A stretch of 64,000 nucleotides of DNA from the NCBI GenBank assembly GCA_964568805.1, contig CAZMRW010000002.1, positions 1-64,000 of the forward strand. The letters are read 5' to 3'. Each line of letters begins with the position of its first letter. Positions within the stretch are counted from its first letter, which is position 1. Shown one piece after another: positions 35,956 to 45,463 of the stretch. Under the pieces are notes generated by a model. That model ran no database searches. It was not told the DNA's origin and was given only the letters and a program-made list of their open reading frames with translations. The stretch is from CAZMRW01 sp964568805 (lineage in GTDB: Bacteria; Pseudomonadota; Gammaproteobacteria; Methylococcales; Methylomonadaceae). The position numbers and the translations under genes are program-made.

Positions 35956-38900
35956 ATGCAGCCTGCATTTGTCCATCTGAGACTCCATACCGAATTTTCG
36001 CTGGTCGATGGTTTAGTTAAAATTAAACCGTTGGTTAAGCGTTTGGCCGAGCTGTCCATGCCGGCGATTGCAGTGACTGATCATGTCAATCTGTTTTCTC
36101 TGGTCAAATTTTATCGTGCAGCAATGGCCCAGGGCATCAAGCCGATAGCCGGATCCGACGTACTGGTTTTTAATCCTGACGAGCCTGCCAATCCCTATCG
36201 TCTGACTTTGCTGGTTAAAAATCGCAAAGGTTACACCACGCTGACTGAGCTAATATCAAAGGCTTATCAGGAAGGTCAGCATCAGGGGGTGCCCATGCTG
36301 AAACAGGAGTGGCTGGAGCAAAACCATGACGGCTTGATTGCGTTGTCGGGCGCCATGAGCGGAGATATCGGCAAGGCGCTTCTGGCGGAGAACATGGATG
36401 CGGCGAAACGGCTGGCCGAACAATGGAGCTGTCTGTTCGAGCAAAGTTTTTATCTGGAATTGCAGCGTGTCGGCAAACCCGATGAGGAAGTCTATATCGC
36501 CGCAGCCCTTGATTTGGCCGTGGCGACAGACTTGCCGGTCGTCGCCACTAACGATGTCCGGTTTATTCACCAAAAGGATTTTGCCGCCCACGAAGTCCGG
36601 GTTTGTATTAATCAGGGCCGAGTACTTGATGATACCCGCAGACCAAAAGACTATACCGAGCAGCAATATTTACGCAGTACTGATGAAATGTTGGCCCTGT
36701 TTGCCGATATTCCCGAGGCATTGGCTAACTCGGTGGAAATCGCCAAGCGCTGCAATCTGGAATTGACGCTGGGAGAAAATTTTCTCCCGGACTATCCGGT
36801 GCCCGCCGGGATGACGCTGGGCCAGGTCATGGCCGATGCCGCAAAAAAAGGTCTGGAAGAGCGCCTTGCGCAGTATCCTGCAGTCGGCAGCGGAACCGAT
36901 GACGAAAATCGGCGCATATATACCGAGCGCCTGGAAACAGAATTGCAGGTCATTAACCAGATGGGCTTTCCCGGTTATTTTATGATCGTTGCCGATTTTA
37001 TCCAGTGGGCGAAAAATAACCAGATTCCTGTTGGTCCGGGGAGGGGGTCGGGTGCGGGATCGCTGGTTGCTTATGCGCTTAAAATTACCGATCTTGACCC
37101 GATTGAATTTGATCTTTTGTTCGAACGGTTTTTAAATCCCGAACGGATTTCGATGCCCGATTTCGACGTCGATTTTTGCATGGACCGGCGCGATGAAGTC
37201 ATCGACTATGTCGCGGGCCATTATGGCCGCGATCATGTCGCGCAGATTATCACCTATGGCTCGATGGCGGCAAAGGCGGTAATTCGCGATGTCGGCAGGG
37301 TTTTAGGATTCGCTTACGGCTTCGTTGACAGACTGGCCAAACTGATTCCATTTGAAATCGGCATGACCCTGGAAAAGGCGTTAAACGATAGCCCCGAGCT
37401 AAAACAGCTTTACCAGGCCGAGGAAGAAGTAAAAACCCTGATCGACATGGCGCGTTCGCTCGAAGGCATTGCCAGAAACGCCGGCAAGCATGCGGGCGGC
37501 GTGGTCATCTCGCCGACCAAACTCACAGACTTTACGCCGCTTTACTGCGAGCAGGGCGGCGGCAATCTGGTGACCCAGTTTGACAAGGATGACGTGGAAG
37601 CCGTCGGCCTGGTCAAGTTCGACTTCCTGGGCCTTAGGACCCTCACCATCATTGATTGGGCGCTGCAAACCATCAATCAGAAAAAACAGGCAACAGGCGA
37701 GGCGTTGATCGATATCAGCACCATCCCCAGAGATGACGAGGCAAGCTATCAATTACTAAAAAACGCCCAGACCACGGCGGTATTCCAGCTGGAATCGCGG
37801 GGCATGAAAGAGTTGATCAAAAAACTCAAGCCCGACTGCTTCGACGACATTATCGCGCTGGTGGCGCTGTTTCGCCCGGGGCCGCTGGAATCGGGCATGG
37901 TCGACGATTATATTAATGTTAAACACGGAGCCAAAGCGGAATATGCGCATCCGTCGCTGATCCCTATCCTGAAGCCGACCAATGGGGTCATCCTGTATCA
38001 GGAACAGGTCATGCAAATCGCCCGGGAACTGGCCCAGTATACATTGGGCGGCGCGGACATGCTCAGGCGGGCAATGGGTAAGAAAAAACCGGAGGAGATG
38101 GCCAAGCAGCGGGAAATCTTTACCCAGGGCGCGGTCGCCAATCAGATCGAGGAAGGTATCGCCACCTATATCTTCGATTTGATGGAAAAATTTGCCGGCT
38201 ACGGTTTCAATAAATCGCATTCGGCAGCCTATGCGTTGGTCGCTTATCAAACCGCCTGGCTTAAAGCCCACTATCCTGCCGCGTTTATGGCCGCCGTGCT
38301 CTCTTCCGATATGGACAATACCGACAAGGTCGTCGTGTTGATCGAGGAATGCCGGCAGATGAAACTGCTGATTTGCCCCCCGGACATAAACGATTCCAAT
38401 TACCGGTTTACCGTCAACCAGGCGGGTCAAATCGTCTATGGTTTGGGGGCAATCAAGGGCGTCGGCCAGGCGGCAATCGAGGATATGCTCAAGGAAAGAG
38501 AAACTAACGGCGTCTTCACCGGTTTGTACGATTTGTGTAAACGCGTCGATTTGCGAAAAGTGAATCGGCGCGTGCTGGAAGCGTTATGCCGAGCCGGCGC
38601 CTTTGATCAATTTGACGCCAATAGGGCGGCACACCTGGCCGAATTGCCCACCGTTTTAAAAGTGGCCGAACAGCACGATAAAATGGCGCAAACAGGCCAA
38701 AACGATTTGTTCGGTTTGGCTGTCACGAGTGACGCCACCCTTGACCAGGAAACCTATACCGCTCATGTGGAGCCCTGGTCAGAAAGTGAACGTCTGGCGG
38801 CGGAAAAATTAACCCTGGGGCTGTTTTTAACCGGGCACCCGATCGATCAGTACGAATCGGAACTGAAACAGTTTACCCATGGCAAAATCGCCAGCCTGCA

Positions 38901-39438
38901 GGCCGATGTAGAGCGCTCGAGAGGGAAAATGGAAGCCCGCGTTGCCGGGCTGGTGATCGACATACGGACCCGCCAGAGCAAAAGCGGAAAAACCATGGCC
39001 TTTGCCGTCATAGACGATAGAACAGGCCGGCTCGAAATTGCCGCCTACAGCGAAGTTTATGAGAAATACCGGAATATCCTGTCGCGCGATACCCTGCTGG
39101 TGGCCGAAGGTTCATTGATGATCGATGATTTTACCGGTACCCTGCGATTAACGGCAGAAAAACTCTACAGCATCGAAGAGGCCAGGGATGCCTTTGCCAG
39201 GGGACTGCAGTTAACCTGGAGCGCTGTTGATCACGGCAATGCCATTGTCCGGAAATTGAGCCCCGAGCTGATGCCTTTTAAAGGCGGCGGCTGTCCGATT
39301 CTGATCAATTATAATTCCGGACAGGCGCAAGCCGTTGTTCGGCTGGGCGACGAGTGGCGCGTAACCGCCAGCGATGAATTAATCCTGCGTTTAAAACGCC
39401 TGCTGGGCACGTCTGCAGTGGCTGTGAAATATAGATAA
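35956..39438 (+). CDS. dnaE: DNA polymerase III subunit alpha
   Basis: This is the replicative polymerase catalytic subunit, 1160 residues, the normal length for DnaE1. The N-terminal PHP domain begins VHLRLHTEFSLVDGLVK. The palm carries PDFDVDF (401-407) with two catalytic Asp, preceded by GPGRGSGAGSLVAYAL. GYGFNKSHSAAYALVAYQTA marks the finger/thumb region, and an OB fold lies near 985-1060 (VAGLVIDIRTRQSKSG). It lies just after ppa and ends convergent to the PilZ gene. Confidence 0.97.
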   Translation: MQPAFVHLRLHTEFSLVDGLVKIKPLVKRLAELSMPAIAVTDHVNLFSLVKFYRAAMAQGIKPIAGSDVLVFNPDEPANPYRLTLLVKNRKGYTTLTELISKAYQEGQHQGVPMLKQEWLEQNHDGLIALSGAMSGDIGKALLAENMDAAKRLAEQWSCLFEQSFYLELQRVGKPDEEVYIAAALDLAVATDLPVVATNDVRFIHQKDFAAHEVRVCINQGRVLDDTRRPKDYTEQQYLRSTDEMLALFADIPEALANSVEIAKRCNLELTLGENFLPDYPVPAGMTLGQVMADAAKKGLEERLAQYPAVGSGTDDENRRIYTERLETELQVINQMGFPGYFMIVADFIQWAKNNQIPVGPGRGSGAGSLVAYALKITDLDPIEFDLLFERFLNPERISMPDFDVDFCMDRRDEVIDYVAGHYGRDHVAQIITYGSMAAKAVIRDVGRVLGFAYGFVDRLAKLIPFEIGMTLEKALNDSPELKQLYQAEEEVKTLIDMARSLEGIARNAGKHAGGVVISPTKLTDFTPLYCEQGGGNLVTQFDKDDVEAVGLVKFDFLGLRTLTIIDWALQTINQKKQATGEALIDISTIPRDDEASYQLLKNAQTTAVFQLESRGMKELIKKLKPDCFDDIIALVALFRPGPLESGMVDDYINVKHGAKAEYAHPSLIPILKPTNGVILYQEQVMQIARELAQYTLGGADMLRRAMGKKKPEEMAKQREIFTQGAVANQIEEGIATYIFDLMEKFAGYGFNKSHSAAYALVAYQTAWLKAHYPAAFMAAVLSSDMDNTDKVVVLIEECRQMKLLICPPDINDSNYRFTVNQAGQIVYGLGAIKGVGQAAIEDMLKERETNGVFTGLYDLCKRVDLRKVNRRVLEALCRAGAFDQFDANRAAHLAELPTVLKVAEQHDKMAQTGQNDLFGLAVTSDATLDQETYTAHVEPWSESERLAAEKLTLGLFLTGHPIDQYESELKQFTHGKIASLQADVERSRGKMEARVAGLVIDIRTRQSKSGKTMAFAVIDDRTGRLEIAAYSEVYEKYRNILSRDTLLVAEGSLMIDDFTGTLRLTAEKLYSIEEARDAFARGLQLTWSAVDHGNAIVRKLSPELMPFKGGGCPILINYNSGQAQAVVRLGDEWRVTASDELILRLKRLLGTSAVAVKYR

Positions 39439-39452
39439 TCGAATCATTATCT
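39433..39452. terminator. Small hairpin at the dnaE/PilZ convergence
   Basis: The 7-bp arms agataat and attatct around a 6-base loop overlap both stop codons. The two genes end 8 bases apart, so this short symmetrical hairpin is the only visible candidate for ending both transcripts. It is weak. Confidence 0.3.
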
Positions 39453-40067
39453 GGCAAAACGGGGCACTCCCTTTATGACCGTATTTTCCATATTAAGGTA
39501 TTGCAAACCAACCAATGTCAGATTATCGGCCAGATGCTCAACCCAAATGACTTTAATCTCGCCGTTCAGATCGAGTTGATCAAAATTGAACTGGGTTATC
39601 GAGCCTTCTTCGATGTCTATTTTTTCATTGAGCTGAATCATTAAACCGACTACCGAAACATTGACCGTCTTAAAATCGTGATATTTTCCGTTTATTAATA
39701 TCCTTCCGGAGCCTTGCATTCTTTTTCTGTACTCCCTTCTGGAGTATAGAAAATTATCGCTTTCAAAAGATATATTTTTGAATTCCAGGGCAAGCAGAAT
39801 ATGGTTGCTGACCATATCCACCCTGATAACCTCGACTTCGCCGGTCAGATTCATTTCCGGAAGAAAGACGTCAACGATTGTTGATGACTTCAAGGTATTG
39901 AATATGTCATTGATGTTGGGGGGGACTTTTTCATCGCTGCTCAGTTCGGCAAGCAAACCGGTTATCGATAAATTTTTAACGGTAATGTTTTGTTCTTGCC
40001 CGCCAAAATAAATTAAACCATTCAACTTCAGATTTTTACGGTATGACCGTTCTATGTATGAATCCAT
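39447..40067 (-). CDS. Tandem PilZ-domain protein
   Basis: This 206-residue protein holds two PilZ-like halves. The first starts ERSYRKNLKLNGLIYFGGQ, with a D/N-x-S-x-x-G-like block (VKNLSITGLLAEL). The second starts RREYRKRMQGSGRILINGK, with VNVSVVGLMIQL. The R-x-x-x-R motifs are those that bind cyclic di-GMP in PilZ proteins. It could be a c-di-GMP effector; a GGDEF/EAL enzyme is encoded at 45.5 kb but is not adjacent. Confidence 0.8.
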   Translation of the reverse strand: MDSYIERSYRKNLKLNGLIYFGGQEQNITVKNLSITGLLAELSSDEKVPPNINDIFNTLKSSTIVDVFLPEMNLTGEVEVIRVDMVSNHILLALEFKNISFESDNFLYSRREYRKRMQGSGRILINGKYHDFKTVNVSVVGLMIQLNEKIDIEEGSITQFNFDQLDLNGEIKVIWVEHLADNLTLVGLQYLNMENTVIKGVPRFAR

Positions 40068-40402
40068 CTAACTCTCCCGCCCTGTTTGCACATCTCGCAG
40101 TATGTTATTTTTTGCCGACCGATATTGATCATTAATTATAGTGTGTTAATTTGAATTTTTGGAAAGAATAGTTTTTTTCGTCAACCATTTGTTGGTGTCG
40201 AGCGCGTACAAACCTTAACCGGGACGTAACATGGCGGTTTTATCGAGGGACACTACTGGTTTACAATTACTGGGTCAATGAAAATGCGTTGTCTTCGTTG
40301 ACGATGTTTTGTCTCAAACATGCGACATGAAATAATGAAGCAAAGCAAAAGATAATTTTTTTGATAAACTATGCACTTTTATAATGAATTAAAGGGTAGA
40401 CC
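40068..40402. other. Intergenic region between PilZ and FKBP genes
   Basis: Divergent promoters are expected. A TATAAT lies at 40380-40385, only 17 bases before the GTG start of the FKBP gene, without a good -35 at normal spacing. Nothing else is recognisable. Confidence 0.35.
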
Positions 40403-40882
40403 GTGAGAAAAATTCAAACTCAAATTATATCATTTGTCACTGTTGTTCTTATAGGGTTAACCATTTGGTCACTGGCAAATGCGACCACTCCTCAAGAAAG
40501 CAAAGCCCTGGGCAAAGCGTTTCTTGCGGAAAACGCCAAAAAAGAAAATGTCGTCACCACCGCGAGTGGCTTGCAATACGAGGTGATACAAAAAGGAGCG
40601 GGTAAAGAATCGCCTTCCGCGACGGATAGCGTAACCGTTGATTACAAAGGAACGACTATCGACGGCAAAGAATTCGACAGTTCTTATAGCCGCGGCGTTC
40701 CTGCTACTTTTCCATTAAACCAGGTCATCAAGGGTTGGACGGAAGGCGTGCAATTAATGAAAGAAGGCGATAAATTCCGCTTTTTCATTCCATCAGAACT
40801 GGCTTACGACGTTCATGGTGCCGGACCGATCGGTCCAAACGAAACCCTTATTTTTGACGTTGAGTTAATTAAAATTAATTAA
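40403..40882 (+). CDS. FKBP-type peptidyl-prolyl isomerase, exported
   Basis: This 159-residue protein starts with GTG after aaaggg. It has an N-terminal hydrophobic signal or anchor (about residues 8-28, ending SLANA), a short FkpA-like segment (ESKALGKAFLAENAKKENV) and one FKBP domain: SGLQYEVIQKGAG, VTVDYKGTTIDGKEFDSSY, FPLNQVIKGWTEGVQLMKEG and LIFDVELIKI. It should assist protein folding in the periplasm. Length fits the short FKBP/Mip group. Confidence 0.92.
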   Translation: MRKIQTQIISFVTVVLIGLTIWSLANATTPQESKALGKAFLAENAKKENVVTTASGLQYEVIQKGAGKESPSATDSVTVDYKGTTIDGKEFDSSYSRGVPATFPLNQVIKGWTEGVQLMKEGDKFRFFIPSELAYDVHGAGPIGPNETLIFDVELIKIN

Positions 40883-40903
40883 CGACGGAAAATTATGGAT
40901 CAC

Positions 40904-40940
40904 ATGAGCTCTCGTAAAACCTCGTTTTGCGAGAGCTCAT
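40904..40940 (+). terminator. Strong hairpin after the FKBP gene
   Basis: The arms atgagctctcgtaaaac (40904-40920) and gttttgcgagagctcat (40924-40940) pair over 17 positions with one T-G, around a CTC loop. It is 21 bases past the stop. The downstream tract is A-rich, not T-rich, so it may act as an mRNA-stabilising or bidirectional terminator. Confidence 0.6.
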
Positions 40941-41069
40941 CAAAAAATCAGGGGATGGGGATCGACATCCTGTCGGAGTTGCCCGCTAACTTATCAGGAC
41001 CTGATTTCAAAACACACATGTCAGGATAATCCTCTGACGCCATTCCCTTTTAGCTTGATTCATAATCCT

Positions 41070-43280
41070 ATGTCCGTTTATCAGTTATTTGCAACCACGC
41101 CAAAAGCGATGGAGTCCATACTTCATGATGAACTTCGGTCTTTAGGCTTCGCAAACATTAAACCGACAATGGCAGGAGCAGCTTTCCAGGGAAATCTGGA
41201 AACGGCCTATCGTGCCTGTTTATGGTCAAGAACTGCAAACCGGATTTTACTGGAACTAAGCTCGTTTGAAGTAAAAGATCAGGAGGATCTTTACCAAGGC
41301 GTAAAGAGAATCGACTGGTCTGAGCATTTGCATCCGGATGGCACTTTCGCCGTGTCATTCAGCGCAAAAAACTCACCGGCGATCAATAATACGCATTTCG
41401 GCGCGTTAAAGGTTAAAGATGCCATCGTCGATCAAATGCGGGCGAAATTTCAAAAGCGTCCCAGCATTGATACCGAACAGCCGGATATCCGAGTGAATGT
41501 CTATTTGCAGAGGCAAATGGCTCAACTGAGCCTTGACCTGTCAGGGGAAAGCCTGCATCGCCGTGGTTACCGGGATATCAATATCAAAGCCCCGATCAAG
41601 GAAAATCTGGCGGCCGCCATATTATTGCGCAGCGGTTGGCCGGACATCGCCAAACGGCAAGGGTCGTTAATCGACCCGATGTGCGGTTCCGGCACGCTGC
41701 TGATAGAAGGAGCCATGATCGCCGCAGATTTTGCTCCAGGGTTATTACGCGATTATTATGGTTTCATGGGCTGGAAAAAACATGATGCGGATTGTTGGCA
41801 GAGATTATGGACCGAGGCGGAACACCGCAAAAATGCCGGTCTGGAAAAACTGCCTGTGATTGCCGGCTATGACCTCGACCGGCATTCGGTCAACTCCGCT
41901 TTGACGCATATCGCCAATGCCGGCCTGCAGCATAAAATTCATGTCGAACGGCGAGATATTGACGATGCGGAACCGGCGGCGGCGTGGAAACCCGGCCTGG
42001 TGGTCTGCAACCCGCCTTATGGCGAACGCCTGGGCGATGAACAGGAAACCTCGGAGCTCTATAAGAAATTCGGCGAAACGCTAAAAAAACGCTTCGCCGG
42101 CTGGAAAGCTGCCATTATCATCAGCGATCCGGAACTGGGCTTTCGTTTGGGAATCCGTTCGAAAAAACCGGTGACTCTGTTCAATGGAGCGCTGGAATGT
42201 AAATTATTGCGGATGGATATCGAGGAAAGTGCTTTCTTTGTACCGAAGGCCAAAACACGCGATGAGCGGATATCTCAAGTTCAGGAGAGCAGTCTCAGGC
42301 AGCCGGAGCAAGAAGCCGCGGGCGCAGAAATGTTCGCCAACCGTCTCGGCAAGAACTGGAAAAAACTGTCGAAATGGGCCAGGCAGAATCAAATCAGCTG
42401 CTACCGCGTTTACGATGCGGATTTGCCCGAATACGCCGCCGCCGTGGATATTTATCAGGGCGAGCAAGTCTGGGTCAACGTGCAGGAATACGAGCCTCCG
42501 AAAAGCATCGATCAGCACAAGGCCGATCAACGGTTGGCGGGCTTATTAGCCGAGATTCCCAGGGTGCTGGGCATTGCCCGCGAGCAGGTTTTTTTGAAAA
42601 TTCGACGAAAACAAAAAAGCACCGACCAGTACGAGAAACATGGCGATCAGGGTGTTTTTCATGTTATCGAGGAAGGCGGCTGCAAACTGTGGGTGAACTT
42701 TCAGGATTATCTGGACACCGGCTTATTTCTCGATCATCGGCCGATCCGCTCGTTAATTCAGCGGCAAGCGAAAGGCAAGCGATTCCTGAATCTGTTTGCC
42801 TATACCGGCAGCGCGACGGTTCATGCCGCGATGGGCGGCGCCAAAGCCACCACTACCGTCGATATGTCCAATACCTATATTGAGTGGGCTAAAAAAAACA
42901 TGGCCCTGAACAGTCTTCAGGGTGAGCATGAATTTATTCAGGCGGATTGTCTTGAATGGCTGGCAACTGAAGCCGGGCAGACTTTGCACAGGCAGTACGA
43001 TTTGATTTTTCTGGACCCCCCGACCTTTTCCNNNNNNNNNNATTCAAAAAAAATGGATGATGTATTTGATATACAGCGCGATCATGTCAGGTTAATTACG
43101 GATGCGGCCGCCCTGCTGGCGCCTGGGGGTGTGTTATACTTTTCAACCAACTTTCGGCGATTTAAATTCGATTATGACGCGTTGTCCGGCTTCAACGTTG
43201 AAGACATAACCGTGTCGACCATTCCGGAAGATTTTGCACGCAACCCTAAAATCCATTACTGCTGGAGAATACAGGCATGA
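41070..43280 (+). CDS. rlmKL: Bifunctional 23S rRNA methyltransferase RlmKL (contains assembly gap)
   Basis: The protein makes m2G2445 and m7G2069 in 23S rRNA (E. coli RlmL/K). The N-terminal THUMP and RlmL half contains GSLIDPMCGSGTLLIEGAMI and LVVCNPPYGERLGDEQE. The C-terminal RlmK half contains RFLNLFAYTGSATVHAAMGG and DLIFLDPPTFS. Ten Ns (43032-43041) follow DPPTFS; the frame resumes as [N]SKKMDDVFDIQRDH. I start at the ATG at 41070 (MSVYQLFATTPK), with a TTG at 41055 as the alternative. It overlaps the acylphosphatase gene by 4 bases. Confidence 0.93.
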   Translation: MSVYQLFATTPKAMESILHDELRSLGFANIKPTMAGAAFQGNLETAYRACLWSRTANRILLELSSFEVKDQEDLYQGVKRIDWSEHLHPDGTFAVSFSAKNSPAINNTHFGALKVKDAIVDQMRAKFQKRPSIDTEQPDIRVNVYLQRQMAQLSLDLSGESLHRRGYRDINIKAPIKENLAAAILLRSGWPDIAKRQGSLIDPMCGSGTLLIEGAMIAADFAPGLLRDYYGFMGWKKHDADCWQRLWTEAEHRKNAGLEKLPVIAGYDLDRHSVNSALTHIANAGLQHKIHVERRDIDDAEPAAAWKPGLVVCNPPYGERLGDEQETSELYKKFGETLKKRFAGWKAAIIISDPELGFRLGIRSKKPVTLFNGALECKLLRMDIEESAFFVPKAKTRDERISQVQESSLRQPEQEAAGAEMFANRLGKNWKKLSKWARQNQISCYRVYDADLPEYAAAVDIYQGEQVWVNVQEYEPPKSIDQHKADQRLAGLLAEIPRVLGIAREQVFLKIRRKQKSTDQYEKHGDQGVFHVIEEGGCKLWVNFQDYLDTGLFLDHRPIRSLIQRQAKGKRFLNLFAYTGSATVHAAMGGAKATTTVDMSNTYIEWAKKNMALNSLQGEHEFIQADCLEWLATEAGQTLHRQYDLIFLDPPTFSXXXXSKKMDDVFDIQRDHVRLITDAAALLAPGGVLYFSTNFRRFKFDYDALSGFNVEDITVSTIPEDFARNPKIHYCWRIQA
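43032..43041. other. Assembly gap (10 Ns)
   Basis: This is a run of undetermined bases inside rlmKL. The codons around it read F-S-[gap]-[n]at-S-K-K-M, while RlmKL homologues read DPPTFSNSKRM. So the true missing sequence is probably a single base (making AAT, Asn) and the gap length is nominal. Confidence 0.85.
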
Positions 43281-43552
43281 TACTACGCAAAGTAAAAATT
43301 CTGGTTTCAGGCAGGGTACAAGGTGTTTACTTCCGGCTTTTTACCCAGAACAAGGCGAAACATTTTGCCGTAAAAGGCAGTGTCAAAAACCTGCCGGACG
43401 GTCGGGTCGAAATCATTGCGGAAGCCGAACACATTATCATAGAGAAGTTTATTCAATGGTGCCGCAAAGGTCCGGTTACCGCAAGGGTCGATCATATCGA
43501 CATTATCGAGCTGGAGCCGGATGGAGCCTTGACGTCTTTCGATATCGAATAG
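43277..43552 (+). CDS. acyP: Acylphosphatase
   Basis: This 91-residue protein hydrolyses acyl phosphates. The catalytic loop is GRVQGVYFRLFTQNKA (Arg in the phosphate loop; the usual GVGFR/GVFFR has Tyr here), and GSVKNLPDGRVEIIAEAE holds the catalytic Asn. The C-terminus ends SFDIE. Length is exactly that of the family. It is translationally coupled to rlmKL (ATGA overlap). Confidence 0.92.
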   Translation: MILRKVKILVSGRVQGVYFRLFTQNKAKHFAVKGSVKNLPDGRVEIIAEAEHIIIEKFIQWCRKGPVTARVDHIDIIELEPDGALTSFDIE

Positions 43553-43789
43553 TTGGTGAATCAAACAAGGGATGAGCTCAAGCCGTTTCGTGTTTACGCG
43601 GAAAAATGCGGCGGGGAATTTACTTTTAGTGCATGTTCTTATCTATTTCCTTGCTTTTTGTGTCTTGAGTTTTAAAATACGAATATTTTCACAGTTCCGT
43701 ACCCTACCGGGATGCGTTAGCTGATCCTATGGTCATGAAACAAGGATATGTTTAATAACATTTTCTTAGCCTCTGGAGGGTTAGTACAC

Positions 43790-44611
43790 ATGATTATCTT
43801 GCGCTTGATTTTTTTATTCGCTGTGCTGTTTTCTGCTGTGCTGCCGTCCTTTGCCGCAGCCGCACCAAACACCCACATTTCTGTCATTGTGTCTCTGGTC
43901 GACAATGCATCGCAAGGCATCGTGCCGGTTCCTGCGAAAATCGGCAATGGCGATGATCCACGCAGCAATCTTTATTGGGGTGCGCTTTACGGTGTAAAAA
44001 CCTTTTTGAGCAAGGCCGAAGGTTGGCAAATGTTAGGGTGCGAAAAAGAAATTAGCGATACTATCCTGGAACGCTGCCAGTTTGCCTGGAAGGACAAGCT
44101 CACCGTGACTGCCGATGCTTATCGCGGCAGCCGGATTGATCAGGCGATGCTTGACTTTATGCAGCAAGCAGCAACTCCGCCCGATGCGGCAACGCGTGAA
44201 ATGGTGGTGTTCATCGGCCATGACGGCTTGATGGATGAGCAAAACCAGCCCATCATTGAACGCTTTCCAAAACATGCCGGGCACGATAAACAAGCGGTTG
44301 TCCTGGCCTGCTTGAGCAATGCCTATTTCGCAGGACATTTACGTGCCGCCGGTTCAAAACCAGTGGTCACCACGTTCAGCTTCATGGCGCCGGAAGCCTA
44401 TGTGTTGGAGGCAGTGGCAAGGGGGTTTGCAAACGGGGCGAGTGAAACGGAATTGCGCAGTTCCGCCGGCGCCGCTTACGCTAAATACCAGCGCATCTCG
44501 TCCAAAGCGGGCAGGTCGGTTTTTGAGGGCAAAAAATTCACATCAGGCCTTGCCGCCGAAGGAAATATTTATCCTGCCCGTAATGAATGGGCAACGTGGG
44601 CCGCACGATAA
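43790..44611 (+). CDS. Secreted protein of unknown function, possible caspase-like His/Cys dyad
   Basis: This 273-residue protein starts at the ATG at 43790 after ggaggg; the frame is open to 43748. A signal peptide covers about residues 1-23 (FLFAVLFSAVLPSFAAA). The mature protein has GIVPVPAKIGNGDDPRSNLY, then WGALYGVKTFLS, MVVFIGHDGLMDE and AVVLACLSNAYFAGHLRAAG. Two hydrophobic strands ending in GHDG and AC about 29 residues apart recall the His and Cys blocks of clan CD (caspase/gingipain) peptidases. This is my inference; I know of no assigned function. Confidence 0.7.
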   Translation: MIILRLIFLFAVLFSAVLPSFAAAAPNTHISVIVSLVDNASQGIVPVPAKIGNGDDPRSNLYWGALYGVKTFLSKAEGWQMLGCEKEISDTILERCQFAWKDKLTVTADAYRGSRIDQAMLDFMQQAATPPDAATREMVVFIGHDGLMDEQNQPIIERFPKHAGHDKQAVVLACLSNAYFAGHLRAAGSKPVVTTFSFMAPEAYVLEAVARGFANGASETELRSSAGAAYAKYQRISSKAGRSVFEGKKFTSGLAAEGNIYPARNEWATWAAR

Positions 44612-44960
44612 TCCTTCACAGGCAAACAGTCTTCAAACATCTTAGGATAATATAAGTTGGGCTCATCCATAGGGCGCAAGCACAAGTAATTCGCCAATGC
44701 AATTTTGACGGGAAGCGCGCAATAGTGTAGGTGCGGATTTATCCTTACAAAACCCTGCCCAGGAACATGTCACCTGCGAAATTACCGAAGTCTACGGACT
44801 AATCAAAATAAACTACATGAATTCGGAGCTTTCAATAGTTCAGATTTGTTTTGGCAAAGTTAAAAAAATACCCGACGAACACCACAAATTTGTTGCAAGT
44901 AAACCTTAGAACAAGGAAGATATGCAGGATCCATATAATCACTTGTTTGGCCAGGAGACC
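44612..44960. other. Intergenic region with a stray ppa fragment
   Basis: No gene is seen. Apart from the ppa-like segment at 44745-44797, the region has a strong AT-rich part before rnk, where its promoter probably lies. Confidence 0.4.
44745..44797 (+). pseudogene. Duplicated fragment of ppa
   Basis: These 53 bases match 35796-35849 within ppa at about 48 positions, with one single-base gap. Both begin ttacaaaaccctgccc and end gaaattaccgaagtctacgg. The corresponding protein segment is ...KTLPGEHATCEITEVYG. The flanks show no further similarity that I can see. It is the remnant of a second ppa copy or a local insertion of a ppa piece. Confidence 0.75.
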
Positions 44961-45395
44961 ATGACCATGGAAAACTTCATGAAGGCTCGCAACATCATTA
45001 TTTCCTCGCTCGACTATGCCCGCTTAAACGATTTGGTGATAACTGCCAAACAATTCGGTTCCACGCAGTCAGCTCTTTTAAATACATTGGAAGGTGAACT
45101 CAGCCGGGCCAGAATTGTTGCCCCTGATGAGATACCTCCTTACGTAGTTACCATGAATACTTGTGTCCGTCTCACCGATATAACCACGCATGAAGTGATG
45201 CAATATACGTTGGTGTTTCCAAGCGATGCAAACCTCCAGCAAGGCAAATTATCCATCCTTTCCGATTTAGGGGTCGCCATTATCGGCTTTTCTGTTGGCG
45301 ATACGGTTGAATGGGAGTTCCCGGAAGGGACAAGAAACATACGGATTGACATGATCTATTTTCAGCCAGAGGCCACTAAGCAATACGATTCATAG
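44961..45395 (+). CDS. rnk: Rnk-type regulator (GreA/GreB C-terminal fold)
   Basis: I start at the ATG at 44961, which follows caggagacc; a frame from 44922 is an alternative. The protein resembles E. coli Rnk: RNIIISSLDYARLNDLV, EGELSRARIVAPDEIPPYVV, TMNTCVRLTD, then the FKBP-like C-terminal domain SDLGVAIIGFSVGDTVEW and YFQPEA. Rnk binds RNA polymerase and was named regulator of nucleoside diphosphate kinase. It is convergent with the GGDEF/EAL gene. Confidence 0.87.
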   Translation: MTMENFMKARNIIISSLDYARLNDLVITAKQFGSTQSALLNTLEGELSRARIVAPDEIPPYVVTMNTCVRLTDITTHEVMQYTLVFPSDANLQQGKLSILSDLGVAIIGFSVGDTVEWEFPEGTRNIRIDMIYFQPEATKQYDS

Positions 45396-45463
45396 AAGAC
45401 CAAACGGCGTGCATATCGACAAAGCCGTCAATAAGTACAGTTGTCCGCGGCGAGTTGGCGACA

